Below are positions 37,620-48,170 of a stretch of 64,000 nucleotides of DNA, in pieces; within the stretch, counting starts at the first letter, position 1, and each line of letters starts with the position of its first letter. The notes under the pieces were generated by a model. The model did not search any database. It was given only the letters and a program-made list of their open reading frames with translations, and was not told where the DNA came from. The stretch is from the NCBI RefSeq assembly GCF_027744825.2, contig NC_071342.1:16301001-16365000 (forward strand), given 5' to 3'. Position numbers and translations under genes: made by a program. Origin of the DNA: Synchiropus splendidus. Taxonomy: Eukaryota; Chordata; Actinopteri; Syngnathiformes; Callionymidae.

Positions 37620-37800
37620 CATTCATCACGTAGAAGAAGACGACGACGACGGCCCTCCCGGGGCATCCCGGGTAATCTTGCGTGACCGGACAGATTCGGG
37701 AAACGCGGTGGCCAGAGAGCCGATGGTGGACGGGCCCTTTGTTATTTACTGCTCACTTAGCCCCTCTGCACCCCGGCGCGCACGCAATTTATGAGGAGGA
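37620..37800. promoter_or_regulatory. CpG-rich patch, possible regulatory element or small CpG island
   Basis: A GACGACGACGACGG run, CATCCCGGGTAATCTTGCGTG, GAAACGCGGTGG and CCGGCGCGCACGC give a local CpG density well above the surroundings. An 84-codon + frame starts at 37682 without a recognisable product. Could mark an unannotated promoter. Confidence 0.25.
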
Positions 37801-40269
37801 TGGTTGGGAATGCTGCGCTCTACTGGAGCACTCCCTGATGGATGTTGGGAGTCTGGAGAGGAGAGGGAGGCGGGAAGAGTACACAAGACAAAGATTGAGG
37901 TCAGGAAGTCATACGGTTTTCATTCTTATGAATTAACCCAGACTTTGAGCCTCATGCTAAGAAATATGTCAGTTAAATCCTTTACACCATGTTAGCTTGC
38001 AAGCCAGGCACATCAGCTTGGAGTTGCCCCAAGACTTAGGGCTTCATTTCATCAACTGTTGATGTTTGCCTTGAGAAATTCCAGAATGAGGCTTCTGTTC
38101 TGAGGGAGTTCCTCTTCAACACTTGAAGCCGCTGCCACCGAACTATGCAAAGAACATTTCTAGCTTCAGCACTGGCCAATGCCACTTCAATAGTTCATAC
38201 AGGTGTTCGTATTTTATTTGAATTATAGTGCTATTTGCTCACATTCAAAACACTATAAAGTACCCTCTATAAAACAGTTTTTTTTGTGTGTGTTCATTTT
38301 TCACACCAGAATAGTCAGCATTTTTCCCCATTGATTTACTGATAAACACTGAATATTCCCACCTGCACTTTTTCAATGGCGATTTTGATATTTTTGCTTT
38401 GCATATGCCCCCTGGTAGAAATGAACACAGATAAATGAGTGCAGAGAGAGGTGAGTGACTGTTATCAGTGTTTTGTATCTTTACTTGTTTTGCATCAGCA
38501 AAATGGTTGTTGTCCAATTGCAATTGAATGCACCACATTGTTCACAAGGTCCTGTGTGGGGGCGCATAGTTCTTAGCAACCAATCAGAGGCTTCACAGTC
38601 CACACTCAACCTGATAACTTCTTTTTAGTCAAGGGCCTCAATAGACAATAAATTCATTAGAAATGGTTTGGATTACTTTTCTGTGTTCTGTAAAAATTAT
38701 ACGAGCAGTTACTCAGTTGGAATTCTTGCGTTTGCCTTGTTGTGAGTGTAGCATCTTCCGATTCTGGTCCAAGTTTCATGACTAGCAAAGATGTTATTAC
38801 GCTGTTATTCAGTTTTGTATTTCCAAAATTGGTTATGCCTAACATATTATTCTCCTGTAAAATCTCCATGTTATCTACACAAATCTACACATTATTTTAA
38901 AAATACTATTACACTTTGAAATATATTGTTTGCTTATTTTTGCGCTTAAAAACTTTTTGCCGTTTTTGCAAAGTGGTTTCCTACTAGTACAACACTGATA
39001 CTGCTACTAATAATACCTTTATTGAACTTGAAAACATGTTTGGTGCTCACTTTTACTTCACTTTTAAATGTAAATGATATTTGATAAAACACATTTATCA
39101 AAGATGTATTTATTTCTCCACTGCAGTCATTGAACATTTCATCCCATTCACACGTCACCTAGTTCAGACCATATTTCCCATCCTCCTCAAAACTACCTTG
39201 AAGCCTTATATGTTCCAACTGAATGTAGGAATTCATCGGTCAGTGATAGGAGCTCCACATCAATCTGAGCTTGACATCACAGTACAAATACTTTAGATAC
39301 AAGACAAGCTAAGAAACTGGATTGTACAAATTCATTTCAGTAATTGCTGAAAACAAGTCCTTTTCCATAAGAGAGGCAGGAGATGAATTAATGAGCTTAA
39401 CCCTACTTATGTTCCGTCCATTCTCTGCTGTAAATCAATAATCCGTTAATAATGTTCTTGAGCGGGGGCAGGGGGGCAGGAGGGCTCCCCCCTTGAGCTG
39501 CTTCTTCACGAGTTATTTGAGTCGCCCTGGTTTGTTCTCCATAAAGTTCTCTTGTGGGACGAACAGAACCAAACACATATATATTTTTAGCCTTCTCTAA
39601 ACAGTCTGGTGTGGAACAACACAGGGGACTGATGAGGCTCCACGAAGCAGAGAGCACACAGGAGGGGGAGAGAGGGAGACAGCGATGGCACGGAGAGCAG
39701 GGGAGAGCTTGAAAGGGAAAAGAGGGAAGACGGAGTAGATCTGGGAGTTACCAGATTTAACCTGTCTCTCACCAGTTTAGCTCAGCTGAAATCACAGTGG
39801 AAGTCTGGGAACATTTGTGACACTGGAATTCAACACGCCACTTGACTGATCTTCACCAGCAGCGTTTTCACATTCTGCTCTCTCAAAAAGATATTGTTAG
39901 TTGGACTGCGTCCAAGTATGCTCTTTGATTTACAGAGCTCAGACGGTGGAAGATCTTGATTGCCTGCTCAGAAGGCTGCAGATCAGCGGAGAATAAATGT
40001 TTCACGCACCTTTTTTTTCCTGGATAACTCTTCACCCCAATCCACAACTTTCAGATGCTTTGCTGCTTTTATGGCAACTGGGACAAAGTGTATATTTTCC
40101 ACGATGTGAATAAAGTTGTCTGACTTGCCTTTGATGCTTCGATGCATTCAAATTCCTTTGATGTGTTTTATACATGTTCTAATTATTGGCTGTGCCATGT
40201 TGCGGTTGATTTTTTCATTATTTATTTTGTTTGTTTTTTATTTGTTGTGTTCTGATGACATCCTCACTT
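37801..40269. other. Unique sequence, nothing recognised
   Basis: AT-leaning; a purine-rich tract lies at about 39658-39732. No frame longer than 97 codons and no recognisable repeat. Confidence 0.45.
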
Positions 40270-40708
40270 CAATGGTGTAAAATATTGGCATTAGCAAAGT
40301 TGACTTTTGTGTCCTTTACTGACGACAATGGCAGCCTTCAGCGTCGCATGTTGAGGTTTTCAACTGAACATGTTCAGCCTTCTGCGGCAGCATGACACGT
40401 AAAAAAGAAGATTGAGGTTGGAGGTAGGTGAGCCATGGGATGGCACTCCAGATAAAAACTTTTCAATTGCAGCTTAGAGCTTTTCAAACAGCCATGTACC
40501 GTCAGGAAGGAGGAGAGACGCTGTAGGGGTTATAAATAGCAAATAACACCCAATATGATTCAGGGAAGACAGCTTGCGTAGGTGCGATTAACCCCCCTTG
40601 GAAAAAGTTTACAGGTCATGTAAATGCACCAACATGAAATACTGAAGGCTGCCTTTGTCGGCGGTATTGGACGTCCAACAGCCGATATTCCCAACGTCTA
40701 TATATCAC
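40270..40708 (+). mobile_element. Inverted-repeat element, copy C (MITE-like family)
   Basis: Left end CAATGGTGTAAAATATTGGC, then AAAGTTGACTTTTGTGTCC and CTGACGACAATGGCAGCC with TTCAGCG. Right end CTGAAGGCTGCCTTTGTCGG, then TTCCCAACGTCTATATATCA, the inverse order. The middle has TTCTGCGGCAGCATGACACG, an A run and GATTGAGGTTGGAGGTAGGT, matching copies A and B, plus a long internal segment shared in part with copy B (AGACAGCTTGCGTAGG). About 439 bases and non-coding. Confidence 0.7.
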
Positions 40709-41794
40709 GATAGAACAATAGAAGTGAGGAAGGGTTGTTGTGATCCAATGTGCAACTTCCGTATGGGGCACTGTTTTTGTCCTTTCACTTTAGTCAGGTC
40801 ACATGCTTGCCAGACGTAGCGGTGGCCCCAGACTTCCACCATGTCTTCCCCCGAGTCATACAATGAATGAGCATATGCAGCCTGTTGTAAATGGATGTAA
40901 TGTGAATGTTAGGAATGGAGGTACAGGATCAAAGAAGACGTGGGAAACAACAATTAGTTGAGGTTACATGGACACTTTTTTTTAATGAATGTATCCTGCC
41001 AGTAGATTGAATCCTCTCTGCTTTCCTGATGCAAAACAGTGCAGAACATGAACATGAACTAAACGACTCCAACATGCACAGTAGTGTAAAGACAAGCATA
41101 AATAGCAGGAGGTGTAGAAGAGACTCTTCCGCCACACCACTTCCTCGATCCATTTGTAAACAAGCCGCGGTCCATGACCTTGCAAGCCGTCATTTTGAAT
41201 CTGTATTTGAATTTGTTTCACATTATTTTTATAATAACGTTCAGACAGTGGTTTGTTTGCGGAGCTTGTGCTGTTGATGCGGGCTGCTCCGCAGCTGGTG
41301 CTGTTTCTGTCGCAGACACAGATGTGAAACGAGTTAAGAATGAAAGGACTAGTTGTGTCGGGTGGGGTCCACAGACACGGCGTGAAGATGTGTATGTGGG
41401 CGCCGCCCAAATGGCAAGGATATGCATTAACGTCCATAGATGTTCATAGATTCCATGGGCAAGGCACCACACTCATGAACTCATGTAGTACCACAAAAAA
41501 AGTTTCATAAATTGGAAAACAATCCAAATGTTTCCATTACATTAACAGACATATTCCTGTAACAACTTTAGTATTATATAGGATTGTATTATCCATTATA
41601 ATCCAACACTTCTTTCTAGTCAAACCTAAGTGCAGTTTAGAAGCACAGTCAGTGGAAGTTTTTAGACTGGGTGTGAACTCACCTCTCTCCAAATCTAACC
41701 AAAGAAATATCACGCAATTATTAAGCGATAAGAATTATAAGCAGCAGCTCAGCACTCCTGACCGAGACTCTTCCACCTCTATGACTTGTTATAA
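40709..41794. other. Unique sequence, nothing recognised
   Basis: A 151-codon minus frame (40982-41437) overlaps two + frames and carries no known motif, so it is treated as chance. Confidence 0.4.
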
Positions 41795-41809
41795 GGTTGC
41801 CAGGCAACC
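41795..41809. promoter_or_regulatory. Perfect palindromic RFX X-box
   Basis: GGTTGCCAGGCAACC is an exact palindrome made of two RFX half-sites (GTTGCC and GGCAAC) separated by one base, close to the optimal X-box. X-boxes drive ciliary and neural genes. The surrounding 200 bases show no promoter features, so a distal role or chance remains possible. Confidence 0.45.
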
Positions 41810-43490
41810 GCACACATCTCCACATGAATCCTCATACAGCAGAACAAATCCCTGTGTTTTTTGTTATAGTCACTTTGGCACCTTAAACGCAAAAGTGAAG
41901 AAAATTAATTTTTGGTGGTGTGAAAGTTTCACAGAGACAGAATTAGTTATGCACATGTTTTAGAGGTGAAAGCTCCAAGTTGTCAGGTTCATGACTTGCT
42001 GAAGAATGTCTAACATTTCCGATAATGAAGAGAACATACCAGGAAAAGTCTCTTTCTACGTTTTCTTTTGTATGCTTTGGCTTTTTTTTGTGTAGCTGTG
42101 TGTCCTGTTAGAGCAGGAAAACAACATGCCATAGTTTTTTCTTTGTGTCCAAGCAGAAGCTTGGACTCTCTGTGGTGTCACCTGGGAGACCTGTTCTTGG
42201 TTACTTCCACGAAGTTTGTTAATTTCTTGGGCCTCACCAGAATGATTTAAAGGTGTTGTTGAAACTACTTTCACTTTCTTTTTACAGATTATGAAATGCC
42301 ACCATCAGCATCTGACTGATCTCAAACTGAATTGCTGCCTGTCCATATGCAAAATAGCTCAAAAACAGATTAAAAAGTTTTTTTTTTATTGTCAAGTACT
42401 TCTTACACAACTTAGGTGCGTTGTGATTCGCTTTCAAGCCACAATTGTGAAACACTTTTTCAACCTTTGATGCCTCGCCAACTAGACCACAATAAATCCT
42501 CTACAAAAAAGGCATCTCATCAGGGTCATTGCAGTTACTTTGTGCATCGGTTCTAGGCAATAAACCACATGCTCATTCCCTCCCAATCTTCTAACAAGCC
42601 AAAGAGATGCCACACACAGTGGTTAATCCTCATCCTCACTCTGCTTCACTCTGAAGGTTGATGAAACTAAATTGACAAAGTGAAAGGAAACTGAGAAGAG
42701 ACTCTGGCGCAGTTACAGCTTTACTTCTTGCATAACCTAACCAGTCAGCCTGGGAATGTAAGTGTTCGTAAAAAATGTATTTCCTCTCAAGCTCTCATTT
42801 TTATGAACAGCTTCTCATTTAGAGAATTAGGAAAGCTAAGCTGACTACAAAGCTTTCATTTGTATATTAATTTAGCAGTTTAGGATTCAAACCTCACGGC
42901 TGCAAAAGTGGTTTTTAAGCTCAGACAGTCTTGTCGACGGAATCGTTCAGAAGAGAGATAGGAATTTGATTATAGCGCGGAGCTTATTTAAGTCAGTAAA
43001 ATGTGGGAAACATAGAAAGCTTATACACGCACATTACGCATGTAAAGCAGCGGAGAATTTCTTTTACTACAAGTGCACAACAGCATAACTCGCAACGGAG
43101 CAATCAAAGCAGCGCAATTGACAATAACCGACGAGCATTTTGGGAGGATTTAGAGCTGAAGTGCAGCATCTTAGCGGGGCCGACGGAGTTCATCAGATGA
43201 GTCCAAGATAAGATTTTGCTAAGAAGCACCCAAAGCCGTATGCATGTGCCATTAAGCCGAGCACCGCCTCGCACTAAATCCCAACACTGGGAGAGGTTCC
43301 AGCGCTCAAAGCTCATATGGCAAGTGAGGAGTGTCTGAAACATCCTTCAAATATAGGCTAATGAAAACAGCAGCAGGTCGGTCGTCGGATGCATGGCACA
43401 TTGACAGACACACCTGTGATCTGGGGTGAAGAGATAAGAATATTTATAGGAATAAATGGTTAAAAATAAACTGTTGTTGTTGTTATAAGG
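41810..43490. other. Unique sequence, nothing recognised
   Basis: No gene or repeat supported. 42990-43210 is GC-balanced with several CpGs (GCGGGGCCGACGG) and could be functional non-coding DNA, without specific evidence. Confidence 0.4.
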
Positions 43491-43853
43491 CAGTTATTTT
43501 CAGTTGCGCCCCCGTAGGAAGAAGTAAACGTCACCCCCCCAACTCTCCGCACACCTCTGTAAATAGTATCATTTGTCCATAAAATTATCATAAGTACACC
43601 TCTGCATAACATTGTATCCTTGTTGACATTAAAGAAAAAAGTAATATAGATCAACTTGCAATGAAGAATAACCTTATTAACATTGTTTTTGTCTGTATTA
43701 GCAAAGACATATAGTGCCTCAATTTGCCTGAAATTAAAAAACAAAAACCACGAGTGGATGTGCATTCACACTTTCTTTTAGTACGATAAAAAAGTATGTT
43801 CCGAGGACACGTGCTCCTCCTGGCATCGCCCCCCCACTATTTGAGAATGACTG
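43491..43853. mobile_element. hAT-like non-autonomous element (copy 2) with perfect 8-bp target duplication
   Basis: The flanks TTATAAGG (43483-43490) and TTATAAGG (43854-43861) are identical. The right terminus read on the other strand is CAGTCATTCTCAAATAG; the left CAGTTATTTTCAG lacks about ten bases relative to copy 1. The interior shares GAAGTAAACGT, AAGTACACCTCTGC, AACATTGTATCC and TTATTAACATTGTTTTTGTC with the copy at 15330, plus a segment absent there, so the two copies are deletion variants of one family. Confidence 0.88.
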
Positions 43854-43861
43854 TTATAAGG

Positions 43862-44173
43862 TGACATATTTGTGGGGACTAGTACTGTATATTGAATACT
43901 TTGAATGTGTTTTTTTCTCCTCATTTAACTGTTCATCATGACTTTTAAAAATATAATAGCACATTCTCATTCCTAGGCTGTGCATGTCGACACACAGGGA
44001 ATTCAGTTCAAATATTTCATTTATGGATGACTCAAAAGAATTTTTGGGGTCGCGGTGAGGACATGTGAGAATGACAATCGAATGGCGAGTATAAAAAGCA
44101 CAACATAACCATAATCTTGAATCACGGTGCCAACTTTTTGGCACAAGATCACCAGACTGTATATACAGTAAGT
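43862..44173. other. Unique sequence between two hAT-like elements
   Basis: AT-leaning spacer; a 96-codon minus frame within it is unrecognised. Confidence 0.4.
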
Positions 44174-44878
44174 CAGTGATTCATAACCAAAGGGCCGGGG
44201 CCCATGGTTGGGCCGCGAGTGCCTCCTAGAGGGCCGCTAAAAGTTTTTTTTGTTTGACACCTTTGGGCCGTGAGGGCCATAAGATGCTCAGTTTAATACA
44301 CCAGCCACATATGGTGGCAGTAGTGTGTCACTGAATTGTCTTGACAGCTGCAAATTTGTGATATGGAGAAGTTCTTGAAAAGAAAAAATTATCAAGTAAA
44401 GTCACCACCGTCAATAAAAACTGTTCAAGAAAGCACCAGTTGATGCAGTTTTGAAAATGAATGACAATGTTTTGTAGCAATACTGTCATTTACTTATATC
44501 TTCTTTTAAATAAAAAAAAAAAATCATTTTATGATGTTTAGACAGGGTTTTATTATATTTATTTTATTAATAATTTTATTCAATTTTTTCCAATTTTCTC
44601 AACAGTTTGCATCAACTGTATTTTTTTTTCTTTATTAAATTTGATAAATATGACTCACACGTAGATCATCTGGTTTCGACTTTTCGATGACAAATATCTT
44701 TGCAACGATCACATAGTTTTATGTCATTTCACAAGGTTTCGGTTTGTTTAAGTGAAAGTAGATTAAATATGGTTATTGATCACAAAAGAAATCAGGAGTC
44801 ACGAATCATTTATATTACTTGAATGGGCCCCGGGGCCCATTTGTTCTGGAAATGGTGGAAGAAGGTTAAGAACTTCTG
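44174..44878. mobile_element. hAT (Charlie-like) non-autonomous element
   Basis: Left end CAGTGATTCATAACC and right end, read on the other strand, CAGAAGTTCTTAACC are both variants of the classic hAT terminus. GGGCCGGGGCCCATGG near the left and GGGCCCCGGGGCCCAT near the right form GC-rich subterminal inverted repeats. The 705-base interior is AT-rich with poly-A and TTTTA runs and no transposase frame. The flanks share only about 5 of 8 bases (CAGTAAGT, ACCTAAGT), implying an old insertion. Confidence 0.65.
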
Positions 44879-44974
44879 ACCTAAGTGACACATTCTATTT
44901 TTTTTATTGTGTCACCCTGGCTCCTGTGTCATGGCACGCTGTGGAAGTCAAAATACTTGTAACCGAATGCACAG
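44879..44974. other. Spacer next to copy E
   Basis: CATGGCACGCTGTGGAAGTC may belong to the left part of copy E but is too diverged to assign. Confidence 0.3.
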
Positions 44975-45040
44975 ACATGCAACGCAGAAGGGTGACTTCA
45001 GCATCATCTTGCTATGCAAAAGTCCACTCGTCGCGAGACA
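44975..45040 (+). mobile_element. Inverted-repeat element, copy E (right end only)
   Basis: ACATGCAACGCAGAAGGGTG, then ACTTCAGCATCATCTTGC and TATGCAAAAGTCCACTCG match, in order, the right terminal repeat of copy F and the inverse of the left end of copy B. Confidence 0.5.
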
Positions 45041-46020
45041 GGAGTGAGAACATGCCATAGCAAAAGCAGAAGTAAGAGGGAAAACAGGACCTTAGTACAG
45101 ACAGTAAAACAAATCTATCAAAATAGTTTTTTGGAAGGGTTTGAAATGTGGGAGTACGTGTTGGGTGTTGGATCTCCTCAGGGTTGCTATTCCAGAGTCT
45201 CAGTGCGCTTACGCTTATCTGTGAGTCCTGTGAGGGTCAGCGTTTGTATTAGTTATTCAGGGGTGAGCCTGAGAGGCTTTAAAAGAAATCAATAACGTCC
45301 TAAAGTTGCCCCTAAGTGGACAGGGAAGCCAACACTGGGGTGTCCGCTAAAAACACTTAAAGTACTGTACTTTGTGCCGAGTTCTGGATCAGTTCCAGTT
45401 CAGACTGGAGAAAATCAAACAAACCTTTTTCTACGTTGCCACAAGAAGCATGATTTAAGAGATTATTTTCGACTGAGGGAACCAGGACCTCATGAAAAAG
45501 TGATGTGTCAAACAGGATGGAGAGATTTCAGTCAGTCCATGTTTGGCTTGGGGATGGAGCCTGTTATCAGAGAAGCCAGGAGAGTTTTACGACTCATAAC
45601 GGCACCACTAGAGACGAGGACGCCAGCTCCGAGTCCATTCATCAGAGACCGTGAGGAGCTAATGAAACACACAGAGAGTGATTAAGACACAGACACCTTC
45701 TCCAGCACGGCTCTCAGCCTCTCGCATTAATCACAAGTGCCGTCTGCGGGTGTCGCTAACCTCGCTGCCGGTGTGTGTGTTCTTCTTACACGCACAACTT
45801 CTTTGTGGATTTGTCAGGGAATTCGCTCGTGTAGCTGCGCTACTGTCCTTATGTGCTGCTGCCTTCACAAGTTCTAAACGTCTCTGAATCACCTTTTTTG
45901 AGTCGAGTTGGGATTTAACTTTGTTTCAAAGGGCTCGACGCAATTAGAACATGTTAGAAGATGCGTTTGTGCATACATACGCTGCGCCGTGCATCACTTA
46001 TCTGGAGTGGCAGTATTTCT
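45041..46020. other. Unique sequence, nothing recognised
   Basis: A 15-base exact palindrome AAAGTACTGTACTTT lies at 45359-45373. The 103-codon + frame at 45374-45685 is unrecognised. Confidence 0.4.
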
Positions 46021-46275
46021 TGTTTGAAGTCCCCAGCAGCCACGCCACATTAAGGCTGTGCAACACATTTGTTAGATCATCCAAACACCATCTGTGGTGT
46101 CACACCCAGACAGAGCGGCTGCATATTGTTTATGACAGAGCCAAGATGAAGCCTTAATACCGACTTTATTGCCTAACAAATGAAGGCAGACTGAGAGTGA
46201 TAATTTATATCCGCAAATTAAGTTAATTAAGATGGGGGGCGATTGCTTCCCCTGTTGTTAATGACATCTGTCGAC
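46021..46275. promoter_or_regulatory. Strong candidate for a conserved non-coding element
   Basis: About 250 bases of repeat-free sequence with a homeodomain-type cluster (GCAAATTAAGTTAATTAAG, 46213-46231, including the palindrome TTAATTAA at 46223-46230). It also has TAATTTATAT (46201), CATCTGTGGTGTC (46089) and TGTTGTTAATGACATCTG (46253). No frame is open across it. The texture is what vertebrate developmental enhancers usually look like, but only an alignment can confirm it. Confidence 0.35.
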
Positions 46276-46735
46276 GGCGCAGGGTCAGGCTGGTGAATTC
46301 AGGTGTCATCTGGGCGCAGAGGGGAGGAGTGCATCCTATAAATCCGTCTGTGCACAGGTGATGACTTTAAAGGGGCGGTGTGTTATCGCAACGCTTCTTG
46401 TCGGCTCCATCCTTCATTGCTTTCCATGCTCATCTGATGAATCACCAAATGAAAACAAACAGCAGGAACTTAATGACCCTCAAAGCCGAGTCCTCCACAT
46501 TAGCACTTGGATTCCAAGTCAGACATTTGGTCGCCTCCTTTGAGATCCTGAGCGGTTTTTGCAACTATAAAGGAGAAATCAAGTCAATGTGTTTGTGTTT
46601 TCATACTCCAAGCCCAGGTGGCGTGAATTCAGAGGCTTCAAGTCACAAAAACATGGTTCTCCATGTCATGGTTGTCTATGGGATCAGACCCAATTGCTGG
46701 ATGACAGGAGGCTCACTAGAGCGAGAGTAGTTTTA
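46276..46735. other. Unique sequence, nothing recognised
   Basis: A TATAAA-like CCTATAAATCC at 46335 and overlapping frames of 61 and 116 codons; no recognisable product. Confidence 0.4.
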
Positions 46736-47175
46736 ACAAGGTTTATTTGACAACTACACGACAACTCAGAAGACAAACAGGAAGAGAGAACCAAGGATGC
46801 AGGAACAGAGAAATACGGAGGAGAACACAAACACACTCAGAAATTAACTCACGAGGCCCAAATAACAGAAAGCGCTCGGTGGTGGAAAACACACACACAC
46901 AAGGAAATAACTATGACGAGAGGAAAACGGTGAGTTGTACAAAGAACTCGCACACAAGCTAATAGCGAGAAGCGAGAAACAGAAATCTGAGAACAAACTG
47001 TGAGGACGCGAAGCAACCATCTGGCAGAGCAGACTGGAACCCAGGTGTAGAAATCAGTGGAGTCTGATCAGCGGAATGGGATCCAGCTGCGCTGCTGTGA
47101 AGCTGAAAAGAGTGAAGAAAAAGGAAACAATGCAGGAAACAACAAAATAGAAGCTCAAGGGAAATGAAACATGAC
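46736..47175. repeat. AC/GA-rich interspersed repeat remnant
   Basis: Begins near AACAAGGTTTATTTGACAAC and continues as a long A/C/G-rich, T-poor stretch (ACAAACAGGAAGAGAGAACC, GGAGAACACAAACACACTC, GGTGGAAAACACACACACAC). It then has TGATCAGCGGAATGGGATCC and ends near GAAATGAAACATGACACTCC. This strand asymmetry and word order resemble a repeat seen in fish genomes, possibly LTR-derived. No second copy here, so class unproven. Confidence 0.35.
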
Positions 47176-47880
47176 ACTCCACATAAGTAGCAGTTGTGGA
47201 AACAGTTTTGTTTACTCATTTAACTAACGTTTCTGTTTTTCTAAAAGCGGAGGCATGGTGCTGTGGTGGCCGAACAGAAGGAAGGCTGGGGACTCCCACA
47301 GCCAAACAAAAAACGCACAAGGTTATTTGGGAACTGCCAACTAGCAAGCCTCTCTCTAAGTGCTCTGGAAAGGACCTGTCACCAGACCAAGGTCCTCGCC
47401 ATTCAGCCCATGTAGCTGCGATAACCTGGGAAAAAAGCATCTTTAAGGTGGGACTACATTTGAAAGGCAAATTCTTATAAGGGTTTTGAGAGGAAGTTTT
47501 ATATTTTATATAATTGCGTCCTACCTCATATGTTCCTGTGATGCCAACCTCGAATTTACTGTACAATGTCAGCTAAGTAAGAGGGACAGCTAGCATTATC
47601 TCCTGACCAAGAGTGTACGGGAGAATTAGATGTGAAGGTTTGATTTGGCAAATGAACAGAGAAAAAGGATAAAGCAATATAGAAATAATCTAAATAAATA
47701 ATAAACTCAAACATGCTACTGGTTCTTGTATCTGCTGTTTTCATGAAGGGACTGTGCCATCATCCAAGAGTATTGACCGTATACTACCGGCTGACTTGGT
47801 AACTTGGTTTGTGTCCAGCCAGTGCAGTAAAAGCCAATGCATTCTTAATTCCTAAAGTGTAACATCTAGCATCTAGCGGA
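47176..47880. other. Unique sequence, nothing recognised
   Basis: Opposed frames of 94 (+) and 116 (-) codons at 47196-47566 overlap and neither is recognisable. Confidence 0.4.
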
Positions 47881-48170
47881 GTTTTGTGTATCAAGGTGTC
47901 GCAGCCTTCTGTGTTGCATGTTGATGCAATAGGCTTTCACACTTTTCCTGCCGTTTTAAACAGCATGTCACCACACAGGACAAAAGTAAAAAAAAATAGG
48001 GACGTGGTGGGAGTGAAGGGTATAGTCATGGAGTCGTGTTTCTTTTGGAACTCTCATGCTCTACAGTAAGTAGTATCTAGTGTGACCAATAACAGCAGTA
48101 ATTCAATTGGCTACATGCAACGTGGAAGGCAGACTTCATCGTCAACATCAGACGCAAAAGTCCACTTGTC
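47881..48170 (+). mobile_element. Inverted-repeat element, copy F
   Basis: The left part GTTTTGTGTATCAAGGTGTC, GCAGCCTTCTGTGTTGCATG, TTGATGCAATAGGC corresponds to copy A. The right part TACATGCAACGTGGAAGGCA, GACTTCATCGTCAACATC, GACGCAAAAGTCCACTTG is its inverse. The middle keeps CAGCATGTCACCACACAGG and an A run. Termini outside GCAAAAGTCCAC differ from copies B and C, suggesting subfamilies. Confidence 0.55.

Noticed and set aside
40982..41437. 151-codon minus frame
   Set aside because: Overlaps two unrelated + frames and contains no recognisable motif.
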